Of a stretch of 64,000 bases of DNA, positions 24,789 to 34,231 are shown piece after piece; position 1 is the stretch's first letter, and every line of letters starts with the position of its first letter. The stretch comes from Sphingomonas_D zeicaulis (GTDB taxonomy: Bacteria; Pseudomonadota; Alphaproteobacteria; Sphingomonadales; Sphingomonadaceae). The notes below the pieces were generated by a model. The model worked only from the letters and a program-made list of their open reading frames with translations, had not been told where the DNA came from and did no database searches. The stretch is from the NCBI RefSeq assembly GCF_050433225.1, contig NZ_JBNPXQ010000007.1, positions 248,001 through 312,000 on the forward strand, written 5' to 3'. A program made the translations under genes and the position numbers.

Positions 24789-26450
24789 ATGTTCCCGAGC
24801 CTTTCAGCGCGACACAGCCTGTTCCTGAAGCTGGCCGCCGCCATCCTGATCGCGCTGCTCGCCGATCAGATCTTCATCAACACCAACCCCGGCTCGACGC
24901 TCGGCGCCTTTGCCGCCGTCGGCACGGTGCTCGTGCTGCTCGCCCGGGCGCCGACCCTGCGCCACCGCCCGGTGCTTGCCGCCGCGGCCTTGGCTTTGAT
25001 CTATGCCGCGGCCCTGTTCGATAACCCCGGCCCGCTCGCGTGGGCGCTGGGCTGGCTGGCGCTGTCGATTGCGGTGCTGGCGGTGCGGCACCGGCCGGCC
25101 AGTGCGCTGGGCTGGATCCCGTCCCTGCTCGTCCACACGCTCGCCGGCCCGTTCCGTCCGCTGCGCGACCTGATCGCGCTGACCCGGCTGCGCCGCCGCA
25201 AGCGCGGTGCCGGCGCGTTCCGGCTGGTCGCGACTTTGGCGCTGCCGGTGGTCGGCGGCCTGCTGTTCCTCGCGCTGTTCACCATCGCCAACCCGGTGAT
25301 CGAAACCGGGCTGCGCACCATCCGCCTGCCCGGCCCGGTCCATTTCGTTTTCATCGCGGCCGCCTTCTGCGCGGCTTGGCCGCTCTTGCGCCCCTGGGCA
25401 TTCAGCCTGCGCGTGGCACCGGGAACGGCGCCCGCGATCGACCTGCCCAGCGCGTCGCTGACCTCCGTCCTGCTCGCGCTGGCCACCTTCAACGTGATCT
25501 TCGCGGTGCAGAACGGCCTCGACATCGCCTTCCTGTGGAGCGGCGCGCCGCTCCCGGGCAAAGTCACCTTGGCCGACTATGCCCATCGCGGCGCCTATTC
25601 GCTGATCGCCACCGCCCTCATCGCCGGCGTCCTCTCGCTATGGATGCTGCGGCCGGGCAGCGCCGTCGCCGCCAATGGCAAGGCGCGCGCACTGCTGGTG
25701 CTGTGGGTGGTGCAGAACCTGCTGCTCGTCGCCTCCTCGATGCTGCGCACGATCGACTATGTCCAAGCCTTCTCGCTCACCGAACTGCGCATCTCGGCGT
25801 TGCTGTGGATGCTGCTGGTCGGGGTCGGGCTGGTGCTGATCTGCTGGACGATCCTGCGCGGCAGAACGGTGGCGTGGCTGGTCAACGCCAATGTGGCCAC
25901 AGCGGGACTTTTGCTGACCGGCGCCTGCTTCGTCGATCTCGGCGCCGTCGCCGCGCACTGGAATGTCAGCCACGCCCGCGAGGCCGGCGGCAACGGTCCC
26001 GCGGCCGACATCTGCTATCTCGCCCGGCTCGGCGACGCCGCGGTGGTGCCGCTAATCCGGCTCGAGCAAGGCGCGATGAGCACCGGCTTTCGCACCGAAG
26101 TCGCCGGCCAGCGCGTGATCAGCATCGCCAACCTCAAACGCACGCAGGAAAACTGGAAGACCTGGACCTGGCGCAATGCCCGCCGCCTCGCCCAGGCGCG
26201 AGCGCTGCTCGGCCCCGACCCGGCGCCTGTCGCCCCACGCGCGGCGTGCCTCGACTGGCTAGAAGAATCGCGCACCGAACCCACGCCGCAGCCCGCGCCT
26301 GCGCAATCGACACTGGCACCGGCACCGGCAGCGCAACCAGCGGCAACGCCAACCCCAACCGTCACGCCCGCGCCCCCACCCACCCTCGCCACGCCGCGCG
26401 AAGCCCCGTCGCCCGCCCATCGCCCGTTGACGCAGGAGCCGCGGCAATGA
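24789..26450 (+). CDS. DUF4173 domain multi-spanning membrane protein
   Basis: The 553-residue protein has about ten to twelve hydrophobic segments and the family pattern YAHRGAYSLIATALIAG. The C terminus is a Pro/Ala-rich tail from about residue 500 (many TPTP and PAPA units), which may span the periplasm. Function is unknown for the family. It starts after GAAGGAGACGTTC and is followed with an ATGA overlap by an OmpR-type regulator, a histidine kinase and an M23 peptidase, so it may be a sensory or transport component of that system; this is inference. Confidence 0.85.
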   Translation: MFPSLSARHSLFLKLAAAILIALLADQIFINTNPGSTLGAFAAVGTVLVLLARAPTLRHRPVLAAAALALIYAAALFDNPGPLAWALGWLALSIAVLAVRHRPASALGWIPSLLVHTLAGPFRPLRDLIALTRLRRRKRGAGAFRLVATLALPVVGGLLFLALFTIANPVIETGLRTIRLPGPVHFVFIAAAFCAAWPLLRPWAFSLRVAPGTAPAIDLPSASLTSVLLALATFNVIFAVQNGLDIAFLWSGAPLPGKVTLADYAHRGAYSLIATALIAGVLSLWMLRPGSAVAANGKARALLVLWVVQNLLLVASSMLRTIDYVQAFSLTELRISALLWMLLVGVGLVLICWTILRGRTVAWLVNANVATAGLLLTGACFVDLGAVAAHWNVSHAREAGGNGPAADICYLARLGDAAVVPLIRLEQGAMSTGFRTEVAGQRVISIANLKRTQENWKTWTWRNARRLAQARALLGPDPAPVAPRAACLDWLEESRTEPTPQPAPAQSTLAPAPAAQPAATPTPTVTPAPPPTLATPREAPSPAHRPLTQEPRQ

Positions 26451-27169
26451 TTCAGTGCCCCATGCCCCGCACGATCCTCATCGCCGACGACGATCCCCAC
26501 ATCCGCCAGTTGCTGGCCTTCGCGCTCGCCAAGGCCGGGCTAGACATCTGCGAGGCGGAGGATGGCGAGGCGACATTGACGCAGGTGGCGGCGCACGCGC
26601 CCGACCTTGTTGTCCTCGACATCAACATGCCGCGGATGGACGGGCTGGAGGTCTGCCGCCGGCTGCGCGCGACCGGGGAGATCCCGATCCTGTTCCTCTC
26701 CTCGCGCGACGACGAGATCGATCGCGTGCTCGGCATCGAACTGGGCGCGGACGATTATGTCGTGAAGCCGTTCAGCCCGCGCGAGGTGGTCGCGCGGGTG
26801 ATGGCGATCCTGCGCCGTACCGCCGCGCGGCCGCCGGTGGTGGAAGATGGCGCGCAACCGATCCGCCACGGCCTGCTGCAGCTCGATGTCGAAGGCTGGC
26901 GTGCCGACTGGGCCGGGGGCGAGGTGCCACTGACGGTGACCGAGTTTGCGCTGCTGCGCACCTTGGCGACGATGCCGGCCAAGGTCTTCAGCCGCGACGC
27001 GATCATCGATCGGCTGCATGGCCCCGGCTTCGCGATCACCGACCGCACGATCGACAGCCATGTCCGCAACCTGCGCGCCAAGTTCGCACGCGCGGGCGGG
27101 CATGACCTGATCGAAACGCGCCCGGGCATCGGCTACCGGCTGGGAGCCTGCGTCGGCGAGGTGCCGTGA
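26447..27169 (+). CDS. OmpR/PhoB-family response regulator
   Basis: The 240-residue protein has a receiver domain (acidic pocket DDD at 14-16, phosphorylation site Asp58 in VVLDINMPRMDG, Lys in DDYVVKPFSP) and a C-terminal winged-helix DNA-binding domain (LTVTEFALLRTLATMPAKVFSR; RTIDSHVRNLRAKF). The ATG at 26447 overlaps the DUF4173 stop and has AGGAG nine bases upstream; ATG 26462 has none. It is coupled by a GTGA overlap to the kinase gene and would be phosphorylated by it. Confidence 0.93.
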   Translation: MIQCPMPRTILIADDDPHIRQLLAFALAKAGLDICEAEDGEATLTQVAAHAPDLVVLDINMPRMDGLEVCRRLRATGEIPILFLSSRDDEIDRVLGIELGADDYVVKPFSPREVVARVMAILRRTAARPPVVEDGAQPIRHGLLQLDVEGWRADWAGGEVPLTVTEFALLRTLATMPAKVFSRDAIIDRLHGPGFAITDRTIDSHVRNLRAKFARAGGHDLIETRPGIGYRLGACVGEVP

Positions 27170-28782
27170 TCCGCGCCGCCAAGGCCTGGGCGAAGCGGCG
27201 CTGGCCGCCGATCCGGCTGCGGATGATCCTGCTGTCCGTGCTCGTCTTCGCCGCGGCGCTGCCCGGCGTCGGCGCGGTCTTCCTGCGGGTCTATGAAAAC
27301 ACGCTGGTCCGCCAGACCGAAGCGGAACTGATCGCGCAGGGGGCGGCGATCGGCGCCTTTGCCGCCAGCCGCTGGCCCGGCGCCAGCCCCGATCCGGCCA
27401 GCCCGCCCGCCGTGCCGGTAACCGCCAGCCTTTCCTATGACCGGCGCGGTCTGCAGACCGACTATTACCGCCCCGAGCCGCTGACCATCGACCTGCGATC
27501 GAGCCGCGTCTTCCCCGAACGCCCGCGCCGCCGCCCGGATGCCGAGCCTGCGCCCGATGCAGCGGCGGCGGCGGCAGAGGTTGCCCCCTCGATGCGCGCC
27601 ACCAGCCGCACGACGCTCGCCTCGATCCGGCTCCTCGACCGCGCCGGCGTGGTCGCCGCCGGTGGCCCCGATCGCGGCATCCGGCTCGGCGACCTGCCCG
27701 AGGTGAAGGCAGCGCTCGCCGGCCGCACCCTGACCCTGTTGCGCGCCAATGCCGGCTATCAGCCGCGCTATATGGGCGAGTTGCTGAGCCGCGCCGCCGG
27801 GATCCGCGTCCATCATGCGCGGCCGGTGATCGTCGATGGCAAGGTGGTCGGCGTGCTGCTGCTCTCGCGCAGCCCGCGCGGGCTGTTCGTCGGCATCTAT
27901 CAGGATCGCGGCAAGATCCTGCTCGGCATTGTCCTCATCTTCCTCGTGCTGCTCGGCCTCGCCGGCCTGCTCAGCCGCGCCATCGCCCGGCCGATCGAGG
28001 TGCTTGGCCAGGCGACGCGCGAAGTGGCGCATGGCGGCGGCACCGTGCCCGCGCCCCCCGCCACCGCCGCGATCGAGATCCGGGCGCTCTATGCCGATTT
28101 CGCCGAAATGGCGGCGGCTATCGAGCGCCGCTCCCGCTATCTCCGCGACTTCGCCCACGCGGTGAGCCATGAGTTCAAGACGCCGCTGGCGGGCATCGCC
28201 GGCGCCATCGAACTGCTGCAGGACCATCAGGACACGATGAGCGACGCCGATCGCCAGCGTTTCCTCGCTAATGCCTCCGCCGACGCGCAGCGGCTGTCAC
28301 TGCTCGTCACCCGCCTGCTCGACCTCGCGCGTGCCGACATGGCGCGGCCGGGGCAGGACGAGGCAGCCGCGCTCGGCCCCGTCCTCCACCGCGTCGCCGA
28401 TGCCTGTACGACGCCGAACTTCGCCGTGCATCTCGCCGTCGACGACGGGCTGCCGCTGGCCGCGATCCCCGAGGGCGCGCTCTCCGCGGTGCTGGTCAGC
28501 CTCGTCGAGAACAGCCGGCAGGCGGGCGCCACCGAAGCACGGATCGCGGCGACCGCGCTGCCCCGCCGGCTGCGGATCGCCGTGTCGGACAATGGCCCCG
28601 GCATCCCGCCCGGCGACCGCGACCGCATCTTCGAACCCTTCTTCACCAGCCGCCGCACCGGTGGCGGCACCGGCCTCGGCCTGCCGATCGCCCGCTCGCT
28701 GATCGAGGCGGCGCGCGGCGAGATCGGGCTGGTCGATGCCGGCACGGGCGCCGCATTCGAGATCCTGTTGCAGCAAGCCTGA
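27166..28782 (+). CDS. Sensor histidine kinase (HisKA/HATPase)
   Basis: The 538-residue membrane kinase has a first transmembrane helix about 18-40, a periplasmic sensor of some 210 residues with an Arg/Pro/Ala-rich part (residues 110-140), a second helix about 250-272, a HAMP-like linker, His335 in HAVSHEFKTPL, and ATPase boxes VENSRQAGA, SDNGPGIP and GGGTGLGLPIA. The start is GTG 27166, overlapping the regulator stop. The periplasmic domain has AIGAFAASR and GYQPRYMGELL, family features of ChvG/CreC-like sensors. Probable envelope signal input. Confidence 0.93.
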   Translation: MIRAAKAWAKRRWPPIRLRMILLSVLVFAAALPGVGAVFLRVYENTLVRQTEAELIAQGAAIGAFAASRWPGASPDPASPPAVPVTASLSYDRRGLQTDYYRPEPLTIDLRSSRVFPERPRRRPDAEPAPDAAAAAAEVAPSMRATSRTTLASIRLLDRAGVVAAGGPDRGIRLGDLPEVKAALAGRTLTLLRANAGYQPRYMGELLSRAAGIRVHHARPVIVDGKVVGVLLLSRSPRGLFVGIYQDRGKILLGIVLIFLVLLGLAGLLSRAIARPIEVLGQATREVAHGGGTVPAPPATAAIEIRALYADFAEMAAAIERRSRYLRDFAHAVSHEFKTPLAGIAGAIELLQDHQDTMSDADRQRFLANASADAQRLSLLVTRLLDLARADMARPGQDEAAALGPVLHRVADACTTPNFAVHLAVDDGLPLAAIPEGALSAVLVSLVENSRQAGATEARIAATALPRRLRIAVSDNGPGIPPGDRDRIFEPFFTSRRTGGGTGLGLPIARSLIEAARGEIGLVDAGTGAAFEILLQQA

Positions 28783-28795
28783 CCGGAGACCCGCG

Positions 28796-29896
28796 ATGCC
28801 GATCCGCCCTTTTCTGCTGCCGGCGATTGCATTGCTCGCTGCACCCGCCGGTGCGGAGGTGCGCCAGTCGCTGGATGTCGCCGTCCCCCAGCCCCCAGCA
28901 CCCGTGACGGTCGAGGGTCGCGACCAGCTCGTCTACGAGCTTCACGTCACCCAGTTCGGCGACCGGCCAGCGAGGCTGCGCAGCCTCACCGTGAGCGACG
29001 CGGACAGCGGCGCCCCGCTCGCGCATTTCGCGGGCAAGGCGCTTGCCGCGCGCATCCAGGTGGTGGGGGGTGGCGAAGCGATCCCGCCGGGCGGCAGGGC
29101 GATTGTCTACATCGAGATCGACCGACCGAAAGGCACTGCGCCCCGGCGGCTGCGCCACAGCATCGTCGAGGAGGCCTCCCCTTCGTCCATCACCCCGCCC
29201 GACATCCCGGTCGAGCAGGCCGCGCCGATCATCGTCGGCCCGCCCCTCGCTGGCGGACCCTGGGTGGCGATCCATCATCCGGACTGGCCGCGCGGCCATC
29301 GCCGCGTCGTCTACGCCGTTGACGGCCGCGCGCGCATCCCCGGCCGCTTCGCGATTGACTGGGTCCGCCTCGACGCCGATGGCCGGATCGCGGCGGGCGA
29401 TGTCGACCGCACCGATGCCGCGCTCGGCTATGGCGCGCCGGTGCTCGCGGTCGCCGATGGCGTCGTCGCCGCCGTTCGCGGCGATGTTCGGGAGAGTGCG
29501 ACGGTCTCCGCCAACCCGGCGCATTCGCTGGAGGATGCTCCGGGCAATTATGTCGCGCTGGAGATCGGGCCGGGTCGCTATGCGATCTACGAGCATCTGA
29601 AGCCGGGCAGCCCGCGCGTTCGGGTCGGCGATCGGGTACGGCGCGGGGCCATAATGGGGGCGTTGGGCTTCACCGGCGATTCAACCGGGCCGCATCTGCA
29701 TTTCCACGTCGCTGACCGGGCGGACCCGTTGGGCGGCGAGGGCTTGCCGTTCGTGATCGACCGGTTCCGGCTGGAGGGCCGCTATCGCGATCTCGGGCGG
29801 CTTGGAACGGGGCGATGGGAGGGTGTTGAGGGGGTTTCCACGGTGCGAAACGGGGAACGACCTGGGTCGAATGTGGTGGTCCGGTTCGGGGATTGA
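28796..29896 (+). CDS. M23 family metallopeptidase, secreted
   Basis: The 366-residue protein has a signal peptide (PFLLPAIALLAAPAGA), an N-terminal beta-rich domain and a C-terminal LytM-like domain: PRGHRRVVYA, RFAIDWVRL (metal-binding Asp region), YGAPVLAVADGVVAAVRG, and GDSTGPHLHFHV with the HxH motif. M23 enzymes cut peptidoglycan cross-links or act as regulators. It is fourth in the cluster after DUF4173, the response regulator and the kinase, 13 bases after the kinase stop, suggesting the signal pathway controls cell-wall hydrolysis. Confidence 0.9.
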   Translation: MPIRPFLLPAIALLAAPAGAEVRQSLDVAVPQPPAPVTVEGRDQLVYELHVTQFGDRPARLRSLTVSDADSGAPLAHFAGKALAARIQVVGGGEAIPPGGRAIVYIEIDRPKGTAPRRLRHSIVEEASPSSITPPDIPVEQAAPIIVGPPLAGGPWVAIHHPDWPRGHRRVVYAVDGRARIPGRFAIDWVRLDADGRIAAGDVDRTDAALGYGAPVLAVADGVVAAVRGDVRESATVSANPAHSLEDAPGNYVALEIGPGRYAIYEHLKPGSPRVRVGDRVRRGAIMGALGFTGDSTGPHLHFHVADRADPLGGEGLPFVIDRFRLEGRYRDLGRLGTGRWEGVEGVSTVRNGERPGSNVVVRFGD

Positions 29897-29916
29897 ATGC
29901 CCCGCGCTCCGCAACG

Positions 29917-29949
29917 AAAAAGGGGCGCCGCTTTCGCGACACCCCTTTT
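29917..29949 (-). terminator. Rho-independent terminator of the alpha operon
   Basis: On the minus strand, AAAAGGGG pairs with CCCCTTTT through a 14-bp stem capped by a GAAA tetraloop and followed by T residues. It lies just after rplQ and also before the M23 gene end. Confidence 0.85.
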
Positions 29950-29975
29950 CCTGTTCGTAAAGCCGACGATGCGGA

Positions 29976-30398
29976 TCAGGCCGCTTCGTCCAGCTCCTCG
30001 TCGTTCTGCACCGGGCCGGAATCCTGGCCCTTGGCGCTGACGTCACGATCGACGAACTCGATGATCGCCATCGGCGAGGCGTCCGACGCGCGGATGCCGG
30101 CCTTAATGACGCGGGTGTAGCCACCGGCGCGGTCCGCATAGCGGGTCGCCAGGACGTCGAACAGCTTCACGAGCTGGGCGTCGTCGAGGAGGCGCGCATG
30201 GGCCAGGCGACGGTTGGCAAGGCCACCCTTCTTGGCGAGGGTGACGAGCTTTTCGACGTAGGGACGGAGTTCCTTCGCCTTCGCCACGGTGGTGGTGATC
30301 TGCTCATGCTTGATGAGCGACGCCGCCATGTTGCGGAACAGGGCCGCGCGATGGGACGAGGTACGCTGCAGCTTACGGCCGCCAACGCGATGACGCAT
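29976..30398 (-). CDS. rplQ: 50S ribosomal protein L17
   Basis: The 140-residue protein has the L17 sequence MRHRVGGRKLQRTSSHRAAL and KHEQITTTVAKAKELRPYVEKLVTLAKKG; it binds 23S rRNA at the subunit surface. The acidic tail (NDEELDEAA) is common in alphaproteobacterial L17. It ends the rpsM-rpsK-rpoA-rplQ operon. Confidence 0.98.
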   Translation of the reverse strand: MRHRVGGRKLQRTSSHRAALFRNMAASLIKHEQITTTVAKAKELRPYVEKLVTLAKKGGLANRRLAHARLLDDAQLVKLFDVLATRYADRAGGYTRVIKAGIRASDASPMAIIEFVDRDVSAKGQDSGPVQNDEELDEAA

Positions 30399-30520
30399 GG
30401 TCTTCTTCCTTCACGTTCGTCCGGGAGCCGTATCAGGTACGCCCGGCCAGGCGGCAATATGGGGTGCCGCCCAAACCCCTTTTGAACCGGACCGGACGCG
30501 CGGCCTCCGGTCCGATCCGA

Positions 30521-31585
30521 TCAGGCCATGATGTCCTGTTCCAGCTTCTTGGCCATTTCCTCGATGTTCTCGGGCGGCCAGCCGGGGATCTCCATGCCGA
30601 GGCGCAGGCCCATGCTGGAGAGGACTTCCTTGATCTCGTTGAGCGACTTGCGGCCGAAATTCGGGGTCCGCAGCATCTCCGCCTCGGTCTTCTGAACCAG
30701 ATCGCCGATATAGATGATGTTGTCGTTCTTGAGGCAGTTCGCGCTGCGCACCGACAGTTCGAGCTCGTCCACCTTCTTGAGAAGGTAGCGGTTGAGCTGG
30801 TTGCTGTCGCCTTCGGTCTCGCCCGAAGCCTGCGCGGCAACGCCGACCGGCTGCGAGACGGGCGCGATCGCGTCGTCGAAGTGGACGAAGAGCTGGAGCT
30901 GGTCCTGCAGGATGCGCGCGGCATAGGCGACCGCGTCCTCCGGCGTGACGGTGCCGTCGGTCTCGACCGTCAGCGTCAGCTTGTCATAGTCCAGTTCCTG
31001 GCCGACGCGGGTGTTTTCCACCTTGTAGGCCACCTGGCGCACCGGCGAGTAGAGCGCGTCCACCGGCACCAGACCGATCGGCGCATCGGCCGGGCGGTTG
31101 GCAGCGGCGGGCACATAGCCCTTACCGATGTCGGCGGTCAGCTCCATGTTGAGCGTCGCACCCTCGTCGAGATGGCAGACGACCAGTTCGGGGTTCATCA
31201 CCTCGATGTCGCCCGAAACCGCGATCATGCCCGCAGTCACCTCGGCCGGGCCGGTCGCCGAGAGCTGGAGCCGCTTCGGCCCCTCGCCCTGCATCTTGAG
31301 CGCAATCTGCTTGACGTTCAGGACGATGTCCGTCACGTCCTCGCGCACGCCGGCCAGCGACGAGAACTCGTGCAGCACGTTCTCGATCTTGATCGAGGTG
31401 ACGGCGGCCCCCTGCAGCGACGACAGCAGCACGCGACGCAGCGCGTTGCCGAGCGTCAGACCGAAGCCACGCTCGAGCGGCTCGGCGATGAAGGTGGCCT
31501 TGCGACGGGAATCACCCCCGCCGGCCTTCTTCTCCAGGCTGTTCGGCTTCTTCAGTTCCTGCCAATTCTTGGCGTTCACGGACAT
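30521..31585 (-). CDS. rpoA: DNA-directed RNA polymerase alpha subunit
   Basis: The 354-residue subunit has the N-terminal assembly domain (FIAEPLERGFGLTLGNALRRVLLSSLQGAA) and the C-terminal domain (ELELSVRSANCLKNDNIIYIGDLVQ, FGRKSLNEIKEVL) that contacts activators and UP elements. It starts at ATG 31585 (MSVNAKNWQELKKPN), as in related sphingomonads; an upstream in-frame ATG at 31624 lacks homology. It sits 122 bases upstream of rplQ. Confidence 0.98.
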   Translation of the reverse strand: MSVNAKNWQELKKPNSLEKKAGGGDSRRKATFIAEPLERGFGLTLGNALRRVLLSSLQGAAVTSIKIENVLHEFSSLAGVREDVTDIVLNVKQIALKMQGEGPKRLQLSATGPAEVTAGMIAVSGDIEVMNPELVVCHLDEGATLNMELTADIGKGYVPAAANRPADAPIGLVPVDALYSPVRQVAYKVENTRVGQELDYDKLTLTVETDGTVTPEDAVAYAARILQDQLQLFVHFDDAIAPVSQPVGVAAQASGETEGDSNQLNRYLLKKVDELELSVRSANCLKNDNIIYIGDLVQKTEAEMLRTPNFGRKSLNEIKEVLSSMGLRLGMEIPGWPPENIEEMAKKLEQDIMA

Positions 31586-31675
31586 TGGCTTCCCCTTGGG
31601 GTTGGGCCGGGGTTGGGCGGACACCGGCCGGATACGGGAAAATGGGGGCCATACATGGCCCCCTCAAGGTTCAGA

Positions 31676-32065
31676 TCAGACGCGGCGGCGCTTCGACGGC
31701 CGCACGCCGTTGTGCGGGATCGGGGTCACGTCGCGGATCGAGGTGATCTGGAAGCCGACGGCCTGCAGCGCGCGCAGAGCCGACTCACGGCCCGAACCCG
31801 GGCCCTTGACCTCGACTTCGAGCGTGCGGACGCCATGTTCGGCGGCCTTCTTGCCAGCGTCCTCGGCGGCGACCTGCGCAGCGTACGGGGTCGACTTGCG
31901 GCTGCCCTTGAAGCCCATCATGCCGGCGGACGACCAGCTGATCGCATTGCCCTGCGCGTCGGTGATGGTGATCATGGTGTTGTTGAAGCTGGCGTTCACA
32001 TGCGCGACGCCCGAGGTGATGTTCTTCCGCTCGCGGCGCTTGATGCGCTGGGGTTCGCGTGCCAT
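31676..32065 (-). CDS. rpsK: 30S ribosomal protein S11
   Basis: The 129-residue protein has the S11 signature NITSGVAHVNASFNNTMITITDAQGNAISWSSAG, binds 16S rRNA on the platform near the Shine-Dalgarno cleft, and ends in the arginine-rich SKRRRV. It lies between rpsM and rpoA. Confidence 0.98.
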   Translation of the reverse strand: MAREPQRIKRRERKNITSGVAHVNASFNNTMITITDAQGNAISWSSAGMMGFKGSRKSTPYAAQVAAEDAGKKAAEHGVRTLEVEVKGPGSGRESALRALQAVGFQITSIRDVTPIPHNGVRPSKRRRV

Positions 32066-32137
32066 TTTTCGGTCCTACCTATATCTCTGGAGAGCCGGAA
32101 ATCCTGTGTCCGGCGCAGTAAGCCACCCTGGGGCGGC

Positions 32138-32506
32138 TTACTTCTTCTTGCCGGCGATCGGCTTCGCCTTGCCCTTGCGGGTGCGCGCATTGGTGTGCGT
32201 GCGCTGGCCGCGGACCGGGAGCCCCTTGCGATGGCGCAGGCCGCGATAGCAGGCCAGGTCCATCAGACGCTTGATGTTCATCGCGGTCTGGCGACGCAGG
32301 TCGCCTTCCACGGTGTAACCCGCGTCGATCGCTTCGCGGATCTGGAGGACTTCCTGGTCAGACAGGTCCTGCACGCGACGCTCGGGCGTGATGCCCAGCT
32401 TCGCCGTGATTTCCTTGGCCTTCGCCGGGCCGATGCCGTGAATATAGGTCAGCGCGATCAGAACGCGCTTGTTGGTCGGGATATTGACACCCGCAATACG
32501 TGCCAC
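32138..32506 (-). CDS. rpsM: 30S ribosomal protein S13 (GTG start)
   Basis: The 122-residue protein (MARIAGVNIPTNKRVLIALTYIHGIG...) has the S13 helix-hairpin-helix and a basic tail that touches the P-site tRNA. I set the start at GTG 32506, with AGGAGAAG eleven bases upstream, rather than the in-frame ATG at 32584, whose extra residues match no S13. First gene of the block. The upstream 224 bases hold no coding frame I can support and probably contain its promoter. Confidence 0.97.
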   Translation of the reverse strand: MARIAGVNIPTNKRVLIALTYIHGIGPAKAKEITAKLGITPERRVQDLSDQEVLQIREAIDAGYTVEGDLRRQTAMNIKRLMDLACYRGLRHRKGLPVRGQRTHTNARTRKGKAKPIAGKKK

Positions 32507-32729
32507 TGTATACTTCTCCTGCTCCACGGAGCGGTTGGCGACCACTCCATCTCGACGCTTTGCCACCCCGAAGCCATCCAGCACGAACGACCGACGGGCG
32601 CACGGAGTCGCCGCCGGGTAGGCCGGAGTTTCGGGGTCAGGGGGCGTTATAGCCCGGTTCTGAGTCTGTCAAGCGCCACGCGACGAATGATGATGGAGCC
32701 AGCGATGGTGCCGCCTTCGCCGGCCCGCG

Positions 32730-33002
32730 TCAATAATCCTCGTCACGTTCCCGCGCCTTACGGGCTTCGCGCTCGGCGCGCTTGCGCTCCTTGGCCTCGC
32801 GTTCTTCCTGCTTGCGCATCTCGCGGCCGCGATTGCGATCGGCCTCGTCCCGACTGGTCGTCGTCCAGTCGACCGCTTTCGCGCCGGCGCGGACCGGCAA
32901 TGTGACGACGTTCGCCGCGGTGCGCACGACGCAGGCGGACAGCAGCACGGCCGCAATGCCAAGCGCCGCCAGCGGCAGGATGCGACGACCAGTTCCGTTC
33001 AT
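32730..33002 (-). CDS. Small putative lipoprotein with charged tail
   Basis: The 90-residue product has a lipoprotein signal (ILPLAALGIAAVLLSAC; lipobox Cys at about residue 24), a short region VVRTAANVVTLPVRAGAKAVDW, and a highly charged Arg/Glu/Lys C-terminal helix (REMRKQEEREAKERKRAERE). Similar short proteins occur in sphingomonads without known function. It follows the PLD gene by 35 bases on the same strand, so they may share a transcript. Confidence 0.75.
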   Translation of the reverse strand: MNGTGRRILPLAALGIAAVLLSACVVRTAANVVTLPVRAGAKAVDWTTTSRDEADRNRGREMRKQEEREAKERKRAEREARKARERDEDY

Positions 33003-33037
33003 GACCAACACCTTTACCTCATGCTCCCGCAGGAGCT

Positions 33038-34231
33038 TCAGCCTTCATCCCCCGGCTTGCCGGAGACCCGGAAGTTGAGCCGCCGGGTGACATTGTAGTC
33101 GAGTACGGCCACCAGGAAATAGGCGATCGCCCATTTGACATGATTGAGCGGCCCGCCGTTGGCTTTCATCCATCCCGGATCGACCGGCGCGCTCGACGCG
33201 ATCTCCTGATCGACATAGGCGCGCATCCGATCGGCGAAGACCTTGTCGTCGATCCGCAGCATCAGTTCGAGATTGATATAGAGGCTGCGCATGTCGAAAT
33301 TGGCCGAGCCCAGATAGACCACGTTCTCGATCACGAAGAGCTTGGTGTGCAGCTTGGTGCGCTGATACTCATAGATCCGTACGCCCTTGCGCAGCAGCCC
33401 CGCATAGGTGAAGCGCGACGCCGCGACGGTTGCGGTGTTGTCGGACTTCGCCGCCGTCACCACCCGTGCCTGACCGCGCTTGCCGATCCGATCGAGCCGC
33501 CGCAGCATCGCCGGGTTGGGCGCGAAATAAGCCGCGATCATGTCCAGTCGGCGCGCGCGCTTCATGTCGCGCTTCACCGCGCGCGCCCAGGGGCTCAGGC
33601 GTCGCATCGGGCCACCCAGCAGCCAGCGCACCTGCCCGCTCGGCTCGCTCCACCCTTCCAGCGCAGCGCCCAGATCCCGCAGCCGCGGCTTCGGCCGGCG
33701 GGACCAATCCGCCAGCGCATCGAAATAGCCCGCCAGCCGTCCCGCCGCCGGCCCTTCCAGCCACAATCCCAGATCCCGCCACGCCTGCTGTTCGGGGGTG
33801 CCGAAGTAATCGCTGGAGATGTTGAACCCGCCGACGATCACGCGTTCGCCATCGGCCAGCGCCAGCTTCTGGTGGTTGCGCAGCAGATAGCGGCGGCCGA
33901 AGCGCGGGATGAAGCGGCAGACGAGGACGCCCGCCTCCTGCAGCGGATCGAAGAAATCGGCATCCGATGCGGCATCGCTGCCGAAGCCGTCGACGATCAG
34001 CGAAACCTGCACGTTGCGGTTGCGGGCCTCGAACAGCGCATCGCGCACCTGCCGCCCGGCATCGTCATCCTCATAGATGTAATAGAGGATCCGCAGCGAC
34101 TCGCGCGCGCCGGCGATCAGTCGCAGCAGCGCGGCTAGCCGCAACGGCCCGTTGTCGAGCAGCCGCAGCCGGTTGCCGTCGACCGTGAACCAAGGTTCGC
34201 CCCCGGGTTCGGATGTGTCCGCCACCGCCAT
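33038..34231 (-). CDS. Phospholipase D-family (cardiolipin synthase-like) protein
   Basis: The 397-residue protein has two HKD motifs: RNHQKLALAD near residue 160 and KLHTKLFVIE near residue 300 with the following GSANFDMRS. This is the two-domain PLD fold of cardiolipin synthase ClsC-type enzymes and phosphatidyltransferases. The N-terminal membrane helix of ClsA is absent, but a hydrophobic helix (WAIAYFLVAVLDYNV) lies near the C terminus. ATG 34231 was chosen as the start because upstream codons lack homology. Probable inner-membrane lipid synthesis or repair. Confidence 0.85.
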   Translation of the reverse strand: MAVADTSEPGGEPWFTVDGNRLRLLDNGPLRLAALLRLIAGARESLRILYYIYEDDDAGRQVRDALFEARNRNVQVSLIVDGFGSDAASDADFFDPLQEAGVLVCRFIPRFGRRYLLRNHQKLALADGERVIVGGFNISSDYFGTPEQQAWRDLGLWLEGPAAGRLAGYFDALADWSRRPKPRLRDLGAALEGWSEPSGQVRWLLGGPMRRLSPWARAVKRDMKRARRLDMIAAYFAPNPAMLRRLDRIGKRGQARVVTAAKSDNTATVAASRFTYAGLLRKGVRIYEYQRTKLHTKLFVIENVVYLGSANFDMRSLYINLELMLRIDDKVFADRMRAYVDQEIASSAPVDPGWMKANGGPLNHVKWAIAYFLVAVLDYNVTRRLNFRVSGKPGDEG

